From: Pseudomonas sp. R84
GTDB taxonomy: Bacteria > Pseudomonadota > Gammaproteobacteria > Pseudomonadales > Pseudomonadaceae
DNA: 64,000 bases
Assembly (NCBI RefSeq): GCF_009834515.1
Contig: NZ_CP019426.1
Span: 1,539,501 to 1,603,500, forward strand
Direction of reading: 5' to 3'
The position numbers and the translations under genes are program-made. How positions within the stretch are numbered: position 1 is the first letter of the stretch; every line of letters begins with the position of its first letter. Below the pieces are notes generated by a model. That model was not told the DNA's origin. It saw only the letters and a list, made by a program, of their open reading frames with translations, and ran no database searches. Of the stretch, positions 7,543 to 17,370 are shown in pieces.

Positions 7543-10500
7543 TGGCCAGCCTCTTTAGGAGTTTCAGTAGCTTCATCCTCGTCAGCGATCTTACGCTGGC
7601 CGATGGACGAAACTGTAACGAAGAACAGTGGGACCCAGAAGATCGCCAGGATCGTGGCTGTGAGCATACCGCCAATCACACCCGTACCGATCGCATGTTG
7701 ACTGCCCGAGCCGGCGCCAGTGGAGATCGCCAACGGTACAACACCGAGGACGAAGGCCAGCGAGGTCATGATGATCGGTCGCAGACGCATGCGGCAGGCT
7801 TCGATCGCCGCGTCACGCAGGCTGCGCCCCTGTTCATGCAGTTCCTTGGCGAATTCGACGATCAGAATGGCGTTTTTAGCCGCCAGACCGATGGTCGTCA
7901 ACAGCCCCACCTGGAAGTACACGTCGTTGGACAGACCGCGCAGGCTGGTAGCGAGCAGCGCACCAATGATCCCCAGCGGTACCACGAGCATAACCGCGAT
8001 CGGAATCGACCAGCTCTCGTACAGAGCCGCCAGACACAGGAACACCATCAGCAGCGACAGGGCGTACAGCGCCGGCGCTTGCGAACCCGACAGACGTTCC
8101 TCGTAGGACAGACCGGTCCAGGAGATACCGACACCGGCCGGCAGCTTCTTGGCAATCGCTTCGACTTCGGCCATCGCTTCACCGGTGGAATAACCCGGCG
8201 CTGGCGAACCGAGCACCTCCATCGCTTCCACGCCGTTGTAACGGGCCAGCTTCGGCGAGCCGTAGATCCACTCGCCTTTGGCGAACGCGGAGAACGGCAC
8301 CATGGTCCCGGCGTTGTTGCGCACGTACCATTTCTTCAAGTCTTCAGGGCTCATGCGAGCACCGGCCTGACCTTGCACGTAAACCTTCTTCACGCGACCA
8401 CGGTCGATGAAGTCGTTGACGTAGCTACTACCGAAGGAGATCGACAGCGTGCTGTTGATATCGGTGAGGCTCAAGCCAAGGGCTTGGGCTTTCTCGTCGT
8501 CGATTTCCAGGTGGTATTGCGGTTCATCGTTCAGGCCGTTCGGACGTACCTGATAGAGCACCTTGCTCTGAGCGGCGAGGCCGAGGAACTGGTTACGCGC
8601 TTCCATCAGCTTGTCGTGACCGATACCGGCGCGGTCTTGCAGGAACACGTCGAAACCGGTGGCATTACCCAACTCCAGTACCGCGGGCGGGGCGAAAGCG
8701 AACACCATGGCATCGCGGAAAGTGAAGAAGTGTTGCTGGGCACGTTGGGCCAGGGCAAACACGCTGTTGTCCGAGTTACGCTCGTCCCACGGCTTGAGCA
8801 TGATGAACGCCAGACCCGAGCTCTGACCGCGACCGGCGAAGTTGAAGCCGTTCACGGTAAACACCGAGGACACTGCGCCTGCTTCTTTATCCAGCAGGTA
8901 GCTGCGCATTTCGTCGATCACCACTTGAGTACGCTCGGCACTCGAACCGGCCGGGGTCTGCACCTGGGCGAACAGGACGCCTTGGTCTTCTTCCGGCAGG
9001 AACGCGGTCGGAATGCGCGTGAACAGCCAGATCATGCCGACCACGATCAGCAGATAGGCCAGCAGGTACGGCGCTTTACGCGACAGCATGTTGCCGACAC
9101 CGCGCTCATAGCTCTGCACACCACGGTCGAAATTGCGGTTGAACCAGCCAAAGAAACCCTTCTTCGGCGTGCCATGCTCGCCTTTCGGAATCGCCTTGAG
9201 CATGGTCGCGCAAAGCGCCGGGGTGAAAATCAGTGCAACCAGAACCGACAGGGCCATGGCCGAAACGATGGTGATCGAGAACTGTTTGTAGATCACACCG
9301 GTGGAACCGCTGAAGAACGCCATCGGCAGCAATACCGCCGACAGCACCAGGGCAATACCGACCAGTGCGCCCTGGATCTGGCCCATGGATTTCTTGGTCG
9401 CCTCCTTCGGTGACAAGCCTTCTTCGCTCATCACCCGCTCGACGTTTTCCACCACGACGATGGCATCGTCCACCAGCAAACCGATGGCCAGCACCATACC
9501 GAACATGGTCAGGGTGTTGATGCTGAAACCGAACGCCGCGAGGATGCCGAATGTACCGAGCAATACCACCGGCACGGTCATCGTGGTGATGACGGTAGCG
9601 CGGAAGTTCTGCAGGAACAGGAACATCACCAGGAACACCAGCACGATCGCTTCGACCAGGGTTTCAACCACGCCTTTGATCGACTCGGTCACCACCGGGG
9701 TGGTGTCGTACGGGAACACCACTTCCATGCCTTGCGGGAAGAACGGCTTGAGGTCGTCAATCGTCTTGCGCAGCGCCTTGGCGGTGTCGAGGGCGTTGGC
9801 ACCGTTGGCCAGTTTTACCGCCAGACCAGAAGCCGGGCTGCCGTTGAACTGTGCGGAAATGCTCGAGTTTTCACCGCCCAGACCGACGTCAGCGACGTCG
9901 CCGACACGCACTTGCGAGCCGTCCTGGTTAACCTTCAGCAGAATCGCCTTGAACTGCTCGGCAGTCTGCAGACGGGTCTTGCCGATGATCGTCGCGTTCA
10001 GCTGCTGGCCCGGCAACGCCGGCAAGCCGCCGAGCTGACCGGAAGACACCTGGACGTTCTGTGCCGAGATCGCGGTGCTGACATCGCCCGGGGTCAGGTT
10101 GTACTTGTTCAACTTGGCCGGGTCGAGCCAGATGCGCATCGCGTACTGGGCACCGAAGACCTGGAAGTCACCGACACCGGCGGTCCGCGAGATCGGGTCC
10201 TGCATGTTCGACACGATGTAGTTGGACAGGTCGTCCTTGGTCATGCTGCCGTCACGCGATACCACGCCGATGACCAAGAGGAAGTTTTTCACTGCCTTGG
10301 TCACGCGGATACCTTGTTGCTGCACTTCCTGTGGCAACAGCGGGGTGGCCAGGTTCAGCTTGTTCTGAACCTGTACCTGCGCGGTGTCGGAGTTGGTGCC
10401 CTGCTCGAAGGTCGCGGTGATGGTCATGCTGCCGTCGGAGTTACTTTCCGAGGATACATAACGCAGATTGTCGATACCGTTGAGCTGCTGCTCGATGACC

Positions 10501-10688
10501 TGGACCACGGTGTCCTGCACGGTTTGCGCCGAAGCGCCCGGGTAGGTCACGGAGATCGCAATGGCCGGCGGCGCAATGCTTGGGTATTGGTTGATCGGCA
10601 ATTTCAGGATCGAAAGTGCCCCGACCAGCATGATCACCAGGGCAATTACCCAGGCGAAAATCGGACGGTCGATGAAGAATTTTGACAT
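7539..10688 (-). CDS. ttgB: RND multidrug efflux inner-membrane transporter TtgB/MexB
   Basis: Proton-driven HAE1-family RND pump of 1049 residues. N-terminus [20 protein letters not shown] is the first membrane helix and is typical of the family; the proton-relay acidic pair lies in [19 protein letters not shown] near residues 400-418, and the second transmembrane bundle ends with [14 protein letters not shown]. The two large periplasmic loops expected for the trimer are present. It exports solvents, antibiotics and other amphipaths together with TtgA and TtgC. Three bases separate it from ttgA. Confidence 0.95.
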   Translation of the reverse strand: MSKFFIDRPIFAWVIALVIMLVGALSILKLPINQYPSIAPPAIAISVTYPGASAQTVQDTVVQVIEQQLNGIDNLRYVSSESNSDGSMTITATFEQGTNSDTAQVQVQNKLNLATPLLPQEVQQQGIRVTKAVKNFLLVIGVVSRDGSMTKDDLSNYIVSNMQDPISRTAGVGDFQVFGAQYAMRIWLDPAKLNKYNLTPGDVSTAISAQNVQVSSGQLGGLPALPGQQLNATIIGKTRLQTAEQFKAILLKVNQDGSQVRVGDVADVGLGGENSSISAQFNGSPASGLAVKLANGANALDTAKALRKTIDDLKPFFPQGMEVVFPYDTTPVVTESIKGVVETLVEAIVLVFLVMFLFLQNFRATVITTMTVPVVLLGTFGILAAFGFSINTLTMFGMVLAIGLLVDDAIVVVENVERVMSEEGLSPKEATKKSMGQIQGALVGIALVLSAVLLPMAFFSGSTGVIYKQFSITIVSAMALSVLVALIFTPALCATMLKAIPKGEHGTPKKGFFGWFNRNFDRGVQSYERGVGNMLSRKAPYLLAYLLIVVGMIWLFTRIPTAFLPEEDQGVLFAQVQTPAGSSAERTQVVIDEMRSYLLDKEAGAVSSVFTVNGFNFAGRGQSSGLAFIMLKPWDERNSDNSVFALAQRAQQHFFTFRDAMVFAFAPPAVLELGNATGFDVFLQDRAGIGHDKLMEARNQFLGLAAQSKVLYQVRPNGLNDEPQYHLEIDDEKAQALGLSLTDINSTLSISFGSSYVNDFIDRGRVKKVYVQGQAGARMSPEDLKKWYVRNNAGTMVPFSAFAKGEWIYGSPKLARYNGVEAMEVLGSPAPGYSTGEAMAEVEAIAKKLPAGVGISWTGLSYEERLSGSQAPALYALSLLMVFLCLAALYESWSIPIAVMLVVPLGIIGALLATSLRGLSNDVYFQVGLLTTIGLAAKNAILIVEFAKELHEQGRSLRDAAIEACRMRLRPIIMTSLAFVLGVVPLAISTGAGSGSQHAIGTGVIGGMLTATILAIFWVPLFFVTVSSIGQRKIADEDEATETPKEAGQ

Positions 10689-10691
10689 GGA

Positions 10692-11849
10692 TTACTCCCC
10701 TTTGCCGCCGGCGGCTTTGTCAGCTGCCTGAGCGGGGGCCGGGTTCTTGTTGCCTACGTTAGTGGCTTCGGACGGGTTGACCTGAACACCCGGGCGTACG
10801 TATTGCAGCCCTTCGGTGATCAGACGATCGCCCGCTTTCAAGCCGTCTTCGATCAGCCACTGGCTGCCGACGGTACGGCTGGCCTTGAGCTGACGCAGTT
10901 CGACCTTGTTGTCGGCGCCGACGACCAGGGCGGTCGGGGTGCCTTTGAGGTCGCGAGTCACGCCTTGTTGCGGCGCCAGAATGGCCGCAGCGTTGACGCC
11001 GGCCTGCAACTGGGCGCGGACGAACATGCCCGGCAGCAGGGTGTGATCCGGGTTCGGGAACACGGCGCGCAAGGTCACGGAACCGGTAGTCGGGTCGACC
11101 GTGACTTCGGAGAATTCCAGCTTACCGTCGAGCTTGTATTGGCTGCCGTCTTCCAGGGTCAGTTTGACCGCTGCGGCGGTATCCCCGGACTTCTGCAGGC
11201 GACCGCTTTCCAGCTCGCGGCGCAGTTCCAACAGCTCAACCGAAGACTGGGTGACGTCGACGTAGATCGGGTCCAGTTGCTGGATCGTCGCCATCGCGTC
11301 GGTCTGGCCATTGCTGACCAGTGCGCCTTCGGTGACCGAAGAGCGGCCGATGCGGCCGGAGATCGGCGCGTAAACCTTGGTGTAACGCACGTTGATCTGC
11401 GCGGTCTGCAACGACGCTTCCGATTCCATGCGGTTGGCCACGGCGGTGTCGTATTCCTGACGGCTGACGGCCTGCTCGTCGACCAGTTGCTTGTAGCGGT
11501 CGGAGATCGACTTGGTCGAACGCAAGTTGGCTTCGGCGCTTTTCAGGGTCGCTTCATAGACCGACGGATCGATCTGATACAGCTGCTGGCCGGCTTTGAC
11601 ATCGCCGCCTTCCTTGAACAGACGCTTGAGAATGATGCCGTTGACCTGCGGGCGAACTTCAGCGATGCGGAACGCACTGGTGCGGCCCGGTAGCTCGGAG
11701 GTGAGGGTAAAGGCTTGTGGTTGCAGGGTGACTACGCCGACCTGAGGCGGTGGAGCGGCCGGTGCCGCTTCTTCCTTTTTACATCCGCTGAGCAGCGATG
11801 CCAGGGCGACGGCAGTGACCAGAGCGGTAACAGCTGGCTTGAATTGCAT
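10692..11849 (-). CDS. ttgA: RND efflux periplasmic adaptor TtgA/MexA
   Basis: Membrane-fusion lipoprotein that links TtgB to TtgC. Start taken at the ATG after a GAGGATC ribosome site, giving 385 residues with lipobox LLSGC (cysteine 23); a 12-residue extension upstream would spoil the signal peptide. The half-lipoyl motif is at VRPQVNGIILKRLFKEGGDVKAGQ and the coiled-coil hairpin follows. First gene of the ttgABC operon; the TtgR operator lies in its upstream region. Confidence 0.93.
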   Translation of the reverse strand: MQFKPAVTALVTAVALASLLSGCKKEEAAPAAPPPQVGVVTLQPQAFTLTSELPGRTSAFRIAEVRPQVNGIILKRLFKEGGDVKAGQQLYQIDPSVYEATLKSAEANLRSTKSISDRYKQLVDEQAVSRQEYDTAVANRMESEASLQTAQINVRYTKVYAPISGRIGRSSVTEGALVSNGQTDAMATIQQLDPIYVDVTQSSVELLELRRELESGRLQKSGDTAAAVKLTLEDGSQYKLDGKLEFSEVTVDPTTGSVTLRAVFPNPDHTLLPGMFVRAQLQAGVNAAAILAPQQGVTRDLKGTPTALVVGADNKVELRQLKASRTVGSQWLIEDGLKAGDRLITEGLQYVRPGVQVNPSEATNVGNKNPAPAQAADKAAGGKGE

Positions 11850-11939
11850 GAAGATCCTCGGGTCAGGCGCGCAAAGAGCGCACAAGAAGTGTGTAAGGGT
11901 AAAAAAAGGATACCGGGTGGATAAGTAGCTTGCTAAGGA

Positions 11940-11971
11940 ATATACTTACGTTCATGGTTGTTTGTAAATAC
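11940..11971. promoter_or_regulatory. TtgR operator between ttgA and ttgR
   Basis: On the minus strand this reads TATTTACAAACAACC followed by ATGAACGTAAGTATA, which matches my memory of the P. putida ttgABC-ttgR operator almost base for base. It lies in the divergent promoter region, consistent with TtgR repressing both transcripts and being released by antibiotics and plant phenolics. Confidence 0.8.
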
Positions 11972-12115
11972 CTTTGCCGCGTACCCGACCCGTTACAAAA
12001 GTCGTTGCAAGGTTTGAAATTGTAGGCCGGGGAGCCGATCCGCGAGAGATCGCCCCCTCTTTATTCAGCGGATATTCAGCCATCCCTGAAACATCCTGTT
12101 TGAGGTTTTACTGTC

Positions 12116-12748
12116 ATGGTCCGTCGTACCAAAGAGGAAGCTCAAGAAACCCGTAGCCAGATTCTGGAAGCGGCGGAGAAAGCCTTTTATGAAAGGGGCG
12201 TCGCCCGTACGACGCTGGCCGATATTGCGACAATGGCCGGTGTTACGCGCGGTGCCATCTACTGGCATTTCAGCAACAAGGCGGATCTGGTCCAGGCCAT
12301 GCTGGATTCGCTGCGTGAGCCGCTGGATGAATTGGCCAAGGCCAGCGAAAGTGAAGATGAGCTCGATCCGCTGGGCTGCATGCGCCAACTGCTGATTCAT
12401 TTGTTTCATCAAGTTGCGCTGGACCCAAAAACCCGGCGTATCAACGAAATTCTGTTTCATAAGTGCGAGTTCACCGATGAAATGTGCGATCTGCGCCAGC
12501 AGCGCCGGGACGTCAGTCTCGATTGCAACGAGCGTATCGCTCTGACGTTGCGTAATGCGGTCAATCGCGGCCAATTGCCGGAAGATCTCGACACTGCCCG
12601 CGCGGCCATCAGCATTCACAGCTATATCGATGGCCTTCTGTATGGATGGCTTCTGGCGCCGGACAGCTTTGAGCTGCATGCCGAGGCCGAGCGTTGGGTC
12701 GATACAGGGTTGGATATGCTGCGCCTGAGCCCCAGCCTGCGCAAATGA
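12116..12748 (+). CDS. ttgR: TetR-family repressor TtgR (EmhR) of the efflux operon
   Basis: Drug-responsive repressor of 210 residues, exactly the length of TtgR. N-terminal TetR helix-turn-helix spans residues 13-55 ([17 protein letters not shown], then [21 protein letters not shown]). The C-terminal domain contains the ligand-pocket sequence [12 protein letters not shown]. Divergent from ttgABC with the operator in the shared 266-base gap. Ligand binding is expected to release both promoters. Confidence 0.93.
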   Translation: MVRRTKEEAQETRSQILEAAEKAFYERGVARTTLADIATMAGVTRGAIYWHFSNKADLVQAMLDSLREPLDELAKASESEDELDPLGCMRQLLIHLFHQVALDPKTRRINEILFHKCEFTDEMCDLRQQRRDVSLDCNERIALTLRNAVNRGQLPEDLDTARAAISIHSYIDGLLYGWLLAPDSFELHAEAERWVDTGLDMLRLSPSLRK

Positions 12749-12885
12749 AACAAAATGCGTAATTGGCACAGCTTATGTCAATTGGCCTGCTTTTATATAC
12801 GGTTGCGGCGGGGAGTTTATACGTAGCGAGCTAGGCATTTTGTAGGGAATTTGTGTCTTCTGTGTGAATGAGTGTGAGCCGCTTG

Positions 12886-13047
12886 CCCTCACCCTAGCCC
12901 TCTCCCAGAGGGAGAGGGGACTGATCGAGGTGTTCTTTCGAGATCCGCCGACCTGAGATATCAGGTCGAACTCCAGATTTGAAACGCACACAAATCCGCT
13001 CCCTCTCCCCTGGGAGAGGGCTGGGCGGGCGGCGTTCCGATGAGGGG
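12886..13047. repeat. Class D element, about 160 bp, with hairpin ends
   Basis: Begins CCCTCACCCTAGCCCTCTCCC and ends with the complementary GGGAGAGGG...GAGGGG. Each end contains its own GC-rich hairpin (CCCTCTCCC/GGGAGAGGG), and the centre has GACCTGA-N4-TCAGGTC. Three more copies occur at 27269, 51783 and 61338. MITE-like in form; no target duplication was identified. It occupies the 387-base gap between ttgR and the reductase gene. Confidence 0.75.
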
Positions 13048-13091
13048 CTACGTACTCAGCCGCGCAATCGCTCTCCAGGCGAACACAAAAA

Positions 13092-13120
13092 AGCCCCCGA
13101 CTCACCACAAGTCGGGGGCT
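13092..13120 (-). terminator. Rho-independent terminator of the reductase operon
   Basis: AGCCCCCGACT and AGTCGGGGGCT form an 11-bp stem with a 7-base loop, followed on the minus strand by TTTTTTGTG. It sits 15 bases after the reductase stop codon. Confidence 0.88.
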
Positions 13121-13135
13121 TTGTGTTTCTGCTTC

Positions 13136-14185
13136 TTACAGCGCTGGATAGTCGATATAACCGACCGGGCCTTTGCCGTAGAAGGTTTCCGGGTGCGCAT
13201 CATTAAGCGGCGCATCAGCCTTCAAACGAGCCGGCAGATCCGGGTTGGCAATAAACGGCACACCAAACGCCACCGCGTCAGCCTTGCCACTCGCCAGCCA
13301 CTCGTTGGCGCTGTCCTTGGTGAAACGTTCGTTGGCAATGTACGGGCCGCCAAACGCTTCTTTCAGTTGCGGGCCGAGGCTGTCGGCGCCTTCTTTCTCA
13401 CGGGAGCAGATGAACGCGATGCCGCGTTTGCCCAGTTCACGTGCGACGTAGGTGAAGGTTTCTGCCAGGTTGTCGTCGCCCATGTCATGGGAGTCGGCGC
13501 GCGGTGCCAAGTGCACACCGACACGGCCAGCGCCCCAGACTTCGATCGCGGCGTCAGTCACTTCCAGCAGCAGGCGCGCACGGTTTTCCAGCGAGCCGCC
13601 GTAGTTGTCAGTGCGCTGGTTGGTGCTGCTTTGCAGGAACTGGTCGAGCAGGTAACCGTTGGCGCCGTGGATTTCCACACCGTCGAAACCGGCGGCCTTG
13701 GCGTTTTCGGCACCGGTGCGGTAAGCGTCGACGATGTCGGCGATTTCAGCGGTTTCCAGGGCGCGTGGGGTCGGGTAGTCGGCCAGTGGGCGAACCAGGC
13801 TGACGTGGCCCTTTGGCTGGATCGCGCTCGGTGCCACCGGCGCTTCACCGTTGAGGTACGAAGGGTGGGAAACCCGGCCGACGTGCCACAGTTGCAGGAA
13901 GATCTTGCCGCCCGCGCCGTGAATCGCTTTGGTCACATTGGCCCAGCCGCGCACTTGGTCGTTGGACCAGATGCCCGGGGTGTCCGGGTAGCCAACGCCC
14001 ATTGGCGTTACCGAAGTGGCTTCGCTGAGGATCAGGCCAGCGGAAGCGCGCTGTACATAGTATTCAGCCATCAGCGCGTTCGGCACGCGACCTTCGTCGG
14101 CGCGGCAGCGGGTCAGCGGGGCCATGATGATGCGGTTGGCCAGCTCGACGTCGCCGAGTTTGATCGGATCAAAAATAGTTGCCAT
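13136..14185 (-). CDS. Old Yellow Enzyme family ene-reductase (XenB/NemA-like)
   Basis: FMN-dependent NADPH ene/nitro-reductase of 349 residues. It starts MATIFDPIKLGDVELANRI and has the typical MAPLTRCRA segment, the substrate-binding HGANGYLLDQFLQ (His/Asn pair near residue 180) and the FMN-phosphate loop near AFGVPFIANPDL. Family members reduce N-ethylmaleimide, nitroglycerin and other electrophiles. Start chosen at the ATG after GAGGGTTGTAGAC; a 19-residue upstream extension overlaps the MFS gene and is not family-like. It lies downstream of an MFS exporter and an ArsR regulator, which suggests an electrophile or xenobiotic response unit. Confidence 0.9.
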   Translation of the reverse strand: MATIFDPIKLGDVELANRIIMAPLTRCRADEGRVPNALMAEYYVQRASAGLILSEATSVTPMGVGYPDTPGIWSNDQVRGWANVTKAIHGAGGKIFLQLWHVGRVSHPSYLNGEAPVAPSAIQPKGHVSLVRPLADYPTPRALETAEIADIVDAYRTGAENAKAAGFDGVEIHGANGYLLDQFLQSSTNQRTDNYGGSLENRARLLLEVTDAAIEVWGAGRVGVHLAPRADSHDMGDDNLAETFTYVARELGKRGIAFICSREKEGADSLGPQLKEAFGGPYIANERFTKDSANEWLASGKADAVAFGVPFIANPDLPARLKADAPLNDAHPETFYGKGPVGYIDYPAL

Positions 14186-14213
14186 GTCTACAACCCTCGT
14201 AAGTGGAAAGTAA

Positions 14214-15380
14214 TCAGTTAGTTGCAGGGGCCAGATCGGCATTGCCGTTCTGACGGAAAGTAATCAGGGTTACCAGCAGGGCGAGCACGGCCAGAGCCGC
14301 CGCCGCGAGTGGCACGCTGGTCAGGCCGTAGCCGTGGGCGATGACGCTGCCGCCAACCCAGGCGCCGAGAGCGTTGCCGACGTTGAACGCGCCGATGTTC
14401 AGGGTCGACACCAGATTCGGTGCGGCTTTGCCGAAGGTCACCACGTTGACTTGCAGCGCCGGTACGGCGGCAAAACACGCGGTGGCCCAGAGGAACAAGG
14501 TGATTTCAGTCGGGATCAGCGCGACGCTGGTCCAGGTCAGCACGGTGGAGACCACGGCCATGGCGATGAACACGCCGATCAGCGTGGCGGCCATGCCCTT
14601 GTCGGCGAGTTTGCCGCCGATGATGTTGCCGACGGTCAGGCCCAGGCCGATCAGCATCAGCGTCCAGGTCACGCCACGCGGTGACACACCGGTGACTTCG
14701 CCGAGCAGCGGGGCAACGTAGGTGAACAGGGTGAAGACGGACGCGGCGAACAGCGCGGTCATGCTTAGCGACAGCCAGATCCCGGCACCTTTAAGGGCGG
14801 CGAGTTCGGCGCGCATGTCGAGTTTTTCTTCGTCGCGCTTGGCCGGCAAGAAGCGGATCAAGCCGATCAGTGCGATCACGCCGATGACAGTCACCGCCCA
14901 GAAAGTCGAGCGCCAGCCGTATTGCTGACCCAGCGCAGTGCCCAGCGGCACACCGAGGACGTTGGCCAAGGTCAAACCGGTGAACATCAACGCCACTGCC
15001 GAAGCACGCTTGTTGGCCGGCACCAGATTGGCCGCCACCACCGAACCGATGCCGAAGAACGCACCGTGGCACAGCGCGGTGATCACACGGGCAAACATCA
15101 GCACGTTGTAGTCACTGGCAATCGCACAGAGCAGGTTGCCGACAATAAAGATGCCCATCAACGCCACCAGTGCAGCCTTGCGCGGCAGTCTGGCGGTGGC
15201 CATTGCCATGAACGGCGCACCGACCGCCACGCCGAGGGCGTAGCCGGTCACCAGCCAACCGGCGCCGGGGATCGACACACCGAGGTCGGCCGCCACATTG
15301 GGCAGCAAGCCCATGATGACGAATTCGGTGGTGCCGATGGCGAAGGCGCTCAAGGCGAGGATGAGTAGCGAGAGGGGCAT
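14214..15380 (-). CDS. MFS exporter, DHA1 (AraJ/YdhP-like) family
   Basis: Twelve-helix major facilitator of 388 residues. First helix segment LLILALSAFAIGTTEFVIMGLLPNVA is characteristic of the arabinose-efflux/purine-efflux DHA1 group, and motif A-like MATARLPRKAAL follows helix 2. The start is 34 bases from the downstream end of the ArsR gene, and the stop is 28 bases before the reductase start, so a three-gene operon with arsR first is likely. Likely exports a toxic compound or drug; substrate unknown. Confidence 0.88.
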   Translation of the reverse strand: MPLSLLILALSAFAIGTTEFVIMGLLPNVAADLGVSIPGAGWLVTGYALGVAVGAPFMAMATARLPRKAALVALMGIFIVGNLLCAIASDYNVLMFARVITALCHGAFFGIGSVVAANLVPANKRASAVALMFTGLTLANVLGVPLGTALGQQYGWRSTFWAVTVIGVIALIGLIRFLPAKRDEEKLDMRAELAALKGAGIWLSLSMTALFAASVFTLFTYVAPLLGEVTGVSPRGVTWTLMLIGLGLTVGNIIGGKLADKGMAATLIGVFIAMAVVSTVLTWTSVALIPTEITLFLWATACFAAVPALQVNVVTFGKAAPNLVSTLNIGAFNVGNALGAWVGGSVIAHGYGLTSVPLAAAALAVLALLVTLITFRQNGNADLAPATN

Positions 15381-15414
15381 GCAGGTTTCCTTGTCGGCTG
15401 ACTGACGTTAAGGG

Positions 15415-15717
15415 TCAGAGCTCTTTACTGAGGGTGCTGAGGAACGCCTGGATCACGTCCTCGTTACGTTTGAAAAAGTGCCATTGTCCGGCCTTCTGGC
15501 TGCTGATCAGACCGGCGCGTTGCAACGTCGCGAGGTGTGCCGAAACGGTCGACTGCGACAGGCCGCAGCGTTGATCGATCTGCCCGGCGCAGATGCCGTA
15601 CTCGTGGTTGTGCAACTGTTCCGGAAATTCGTTCTTCGGGTCTTTCAGCCAGTTGAGGATGTCTCGCCGTACTGGGTGTGCCAGGGCTTTTATTATTTCG
15701 TCGAGGTCGAGGTTCAT
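15415..15717 (-). CDS. ArsR-family winged-helix regulator
   Basis: Small DNA-binding regulator of 100 residues. Winged helix-turn-helix runs from DEIIKALAHPVRRDILNWL through the recognition helix CGLSQSTVSAHLATLQRAGL. It lacks the ELCVCDL arsenite motif but has two cysteines flanking helix 4 (YGICAGQIDQRCG), which could sense electrophiles or redox state. It probably controls the downstream MFS and ene-reductase genes; repeated palindromes lie just upstream. Confidence 0.85.
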   Translation of the reverse strand: MNLDLDEIIKALAHPVRRDILNWLKDPKNEFPEQLHNHEYGICAGQIDQRCGLSQSTVSAHLATLQRAGLISSQKAGQWHFFKRNEDVIQAFLSTLSKEL

Positions 15718-15745
15718 GGCAGGTGCTCACAATGTGTACAACGCT

Positions 15746-15845
15746 ATATCGCGATGTGGCGAAATATAAATCGTTAGATCGCGATACACCAATATGATTT
15801 TGATCTGACGCCAGCATAAATTGGTATATCGCGTTATAACGATAC
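15746..15845. promoter_or_regulatory. Cluster of ATCGCGAT/CGTTATAACG palindromes (probable ArsR operators)
   Basis: Within 100 bases upstream of the ArsR gene, ATCGCGAT occurs at 15748 and 15778, a near copy (ATCGCGTT) at 15828, and the perfect 10-base palindrome CGTTATAACG at 15832. All lie between divergent arsR and acpH. Repeated palindromic boxes suggest autoregulation. Confidence 0.55.
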
Positions 15846-15886
15846 ATGGGTGTATGGCTTATGGGCCGCAGTGCTAAGCTGCGCCC

Positions 15887-16471
15887 ATGAACTATCTCGC
15901 ACATTTACACCTCGGTGGCCAGCGCCCCGGGCAACTGCTCGGCAGTCTGTATGGCGATTTCGTCAAAGGTCGGCTGCAAGGGCAGTTTGCGCCGGAGGTG
16001 GAAGCGGCCATTCAACTGCATCGACGGATTGACGTGTTCACGGATCGCCATCCGCTGGTGGATATCGCGCTGGGGCGGTTTTCCGACACGCGGCGGCGTT
16101 ATGCCGGGATCGTCCTGGATGTGTTTTTCGATCATTGCCTGGCGCGGGACTGGACGCTGTATGCCGATCAGCCGCTGGAGGTTTTCACCGCTGATGTGTA
16201 TCGGGTGCTGACTCACGAACGGCACCTGCCCGAGCGACTGGCGAGGATTGCCCCGCACATGGTTGCCAATGACTGGTTGGGTTCGTATCAACAGTTTGAA
16301 GTGCTGGAGCAGGTGTTGCGCGGGATTTCGCGGCGGCTGAGCCGGCCGGAAGAGTTGGCGGGGGCGATGGAGGAATTGCGGCGGTTGTATGAGCCGCTGA
16401 GTGACGACTTCCGCTTGTTCTACCCACAACTCCAGGACTTCGCCCAAAACCCCCAGACACAGAAAATCTAA
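15887..16471 (+). CDS. acpH: Acyl-carrier-protein phosphodiesterase AcpH
   Basis: Removes the 4'-phosphopantetheine arm from holo-ACP. 194 residues; starts with the family pattern MNYLAHLHLGGQRPGQLLGSLYGDF and has HD-like metal residues in QLHRRIDVFTDRHP and the following YAGIVLDVFFDH. Transcribed alone, divergent from the ArsR gene. The stop codon directly abuts a REP pair. Confidence 0.9.
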   Translation: MNYLAHLHLGGQRPGQLLGSLYGDFVKGRLQGQFAPEVEAAIQLHRRIDVFTDRHPLVDIALGRFSDTRRRYAGIVLDVFFDHCLARDWTLYADQPLEVFTADVYRVLTHERHLPERLARIAPHMVANDWLGSYQQFEVLEQVLRGISRRLSRPEELAGAMEELRRLYEPLSDDFRLFYPQLQDFAQNPQTQKI

Positions 16472-16561
16472 TGTAGGAGTGAGCCTGCTCGCGATAGCGG
16501 TGTGTCAGTCGACATTAGTATTGACTGACACAGCGCTATCGCGAGCAGGCTCACTCCTACA
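16472..16561. repeat. REP inverted pair, class A
   Basis: Two inverted arms with core GTAGGAGTGAGCCTGCTCGC and an inner complementary TGTGTCAGTC/GACTGACACA, making a very long stem between convergent acpH and olsA. Confidence 0.92.
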
Positions 16562-16575
16562 GGGGATTTGTGTTT

Positions 16576-17370
16576 TCAAGCGGCAATCAAATCGCCGGCA
16601 CGACGCGGTTCGGCCGGTTTCGCCACTTCGCCAAACAACGCCTTCTGCACCGCCTGCTGCGCTTCAAACGCCAACGCCGCGCGCTCACGCCCCTGACAGG
16701 CGAGCGGCTTGAGCAGGTGCACTTCGACATCGCCGCAATCATTGCTGAACAGGCGCATCAGGTGCGAGAGCAGATCGTCGTCGCCAATGAACGGCGCCAG
16801 CGCGTCGATTTCGCCATCACGCAGATAACGAATCGCCACCGGTTGCAGCATCACCTCGGAATCAATCGCCGCCGCCAGCAAGCGACCGTGAAAGGTACGC
16901 AGCGAACGGCCATCGGTGGTGGTGCCTTCCGGGAACATCAATAAGGCATGGTCGGTTTGCAGGTGACGGGTCATCTGCTTGCGGATCAACTGGCTGTCGC
17001 CCGAACCGCGACGGATGAACAGGCTGCCGGCCTTCGCCGCCAGCCAACCAGCCACTGGCCAGGTGCGCACTTCGGCTTTGGACAGAAAGGACAGCGGTGT
17101 GAGCATGCCGAGCAGCGGAATATCCGTCCACGACACATGATTGCTGACCCACAGCATCGGCTGTTTTGGCAGCTCACCGTGAACCGTCACGCGAAAGGGC
17201 AGGGCGTTGCTCAAGCGCGCCATGAAAAAGCGCGACCAGCGCTGACGCCGCTCCATCGAATGCGCCAGACCAATCCGTTCAAATACGCCGAAGACGCTGG
17301 CCATGGTCAAGCCCAGCGACACCACCAGCAGCACCCGCGCGATCCGCGCGTACACCCGCAACCGGCTCAT
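16576..17370 (-). CDS. olsA: Lyso-ornithine lipid O-acyltransferase OlsA (PlsC family)
   Basis: Second enzyme of ornithine-lipid synthesis: acylates the hydroxyl of lyso-ornithine lipid. 264 residues from the ATG that overlaps the olsB stop by one base (TGATG arrangement); a longer reading frame upstream is a shadow of olsB. Membrane helix near residues 9-27, acyltransferase motif I NHVSWTDIPLL and motif III FPEGTTTDGRSLRTF. Inner-membrane enzyme working with OlsB. Confidence 0.92.
   Translation of the reverse strand: MSRLRVYARIARVLLVVSLGLTMASVFGVFERIGLAHSMERRQRWSRFFMARLSNALPFRVTVHGELPKQPMLWVSNHVSWTDIPLLGMLTPLSFLSKAEVRTWPVAGWLAAKAGSLFIRRGSGDSQLIRKQMTRHLQTDHALLMFPEGTTTDGRSLRTFHGRLLAAAIDSEVMLQPVAIRYLRDGEIDALAPFIGDDDLLSHLMRLFSNDCGDVEVHLLKPLACQGRERAALAFEAQQAVQKALFGEVAKPAEPRRAGDLIAA

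Noticed and set aside
7182..9413. 743-residue plus-strand open frame
   Set aside because: It is an antisense shadow of ttgC/ttgB, Arg/His/Gln-rich and without any domain; the RND genes on the minus strand are unmistakable.
16472..16561. CRISPR array
   Set aside because: Repeated 20-30-base units here are inverted REP pairs, not regularly spaced direct repeats; no cas genes.
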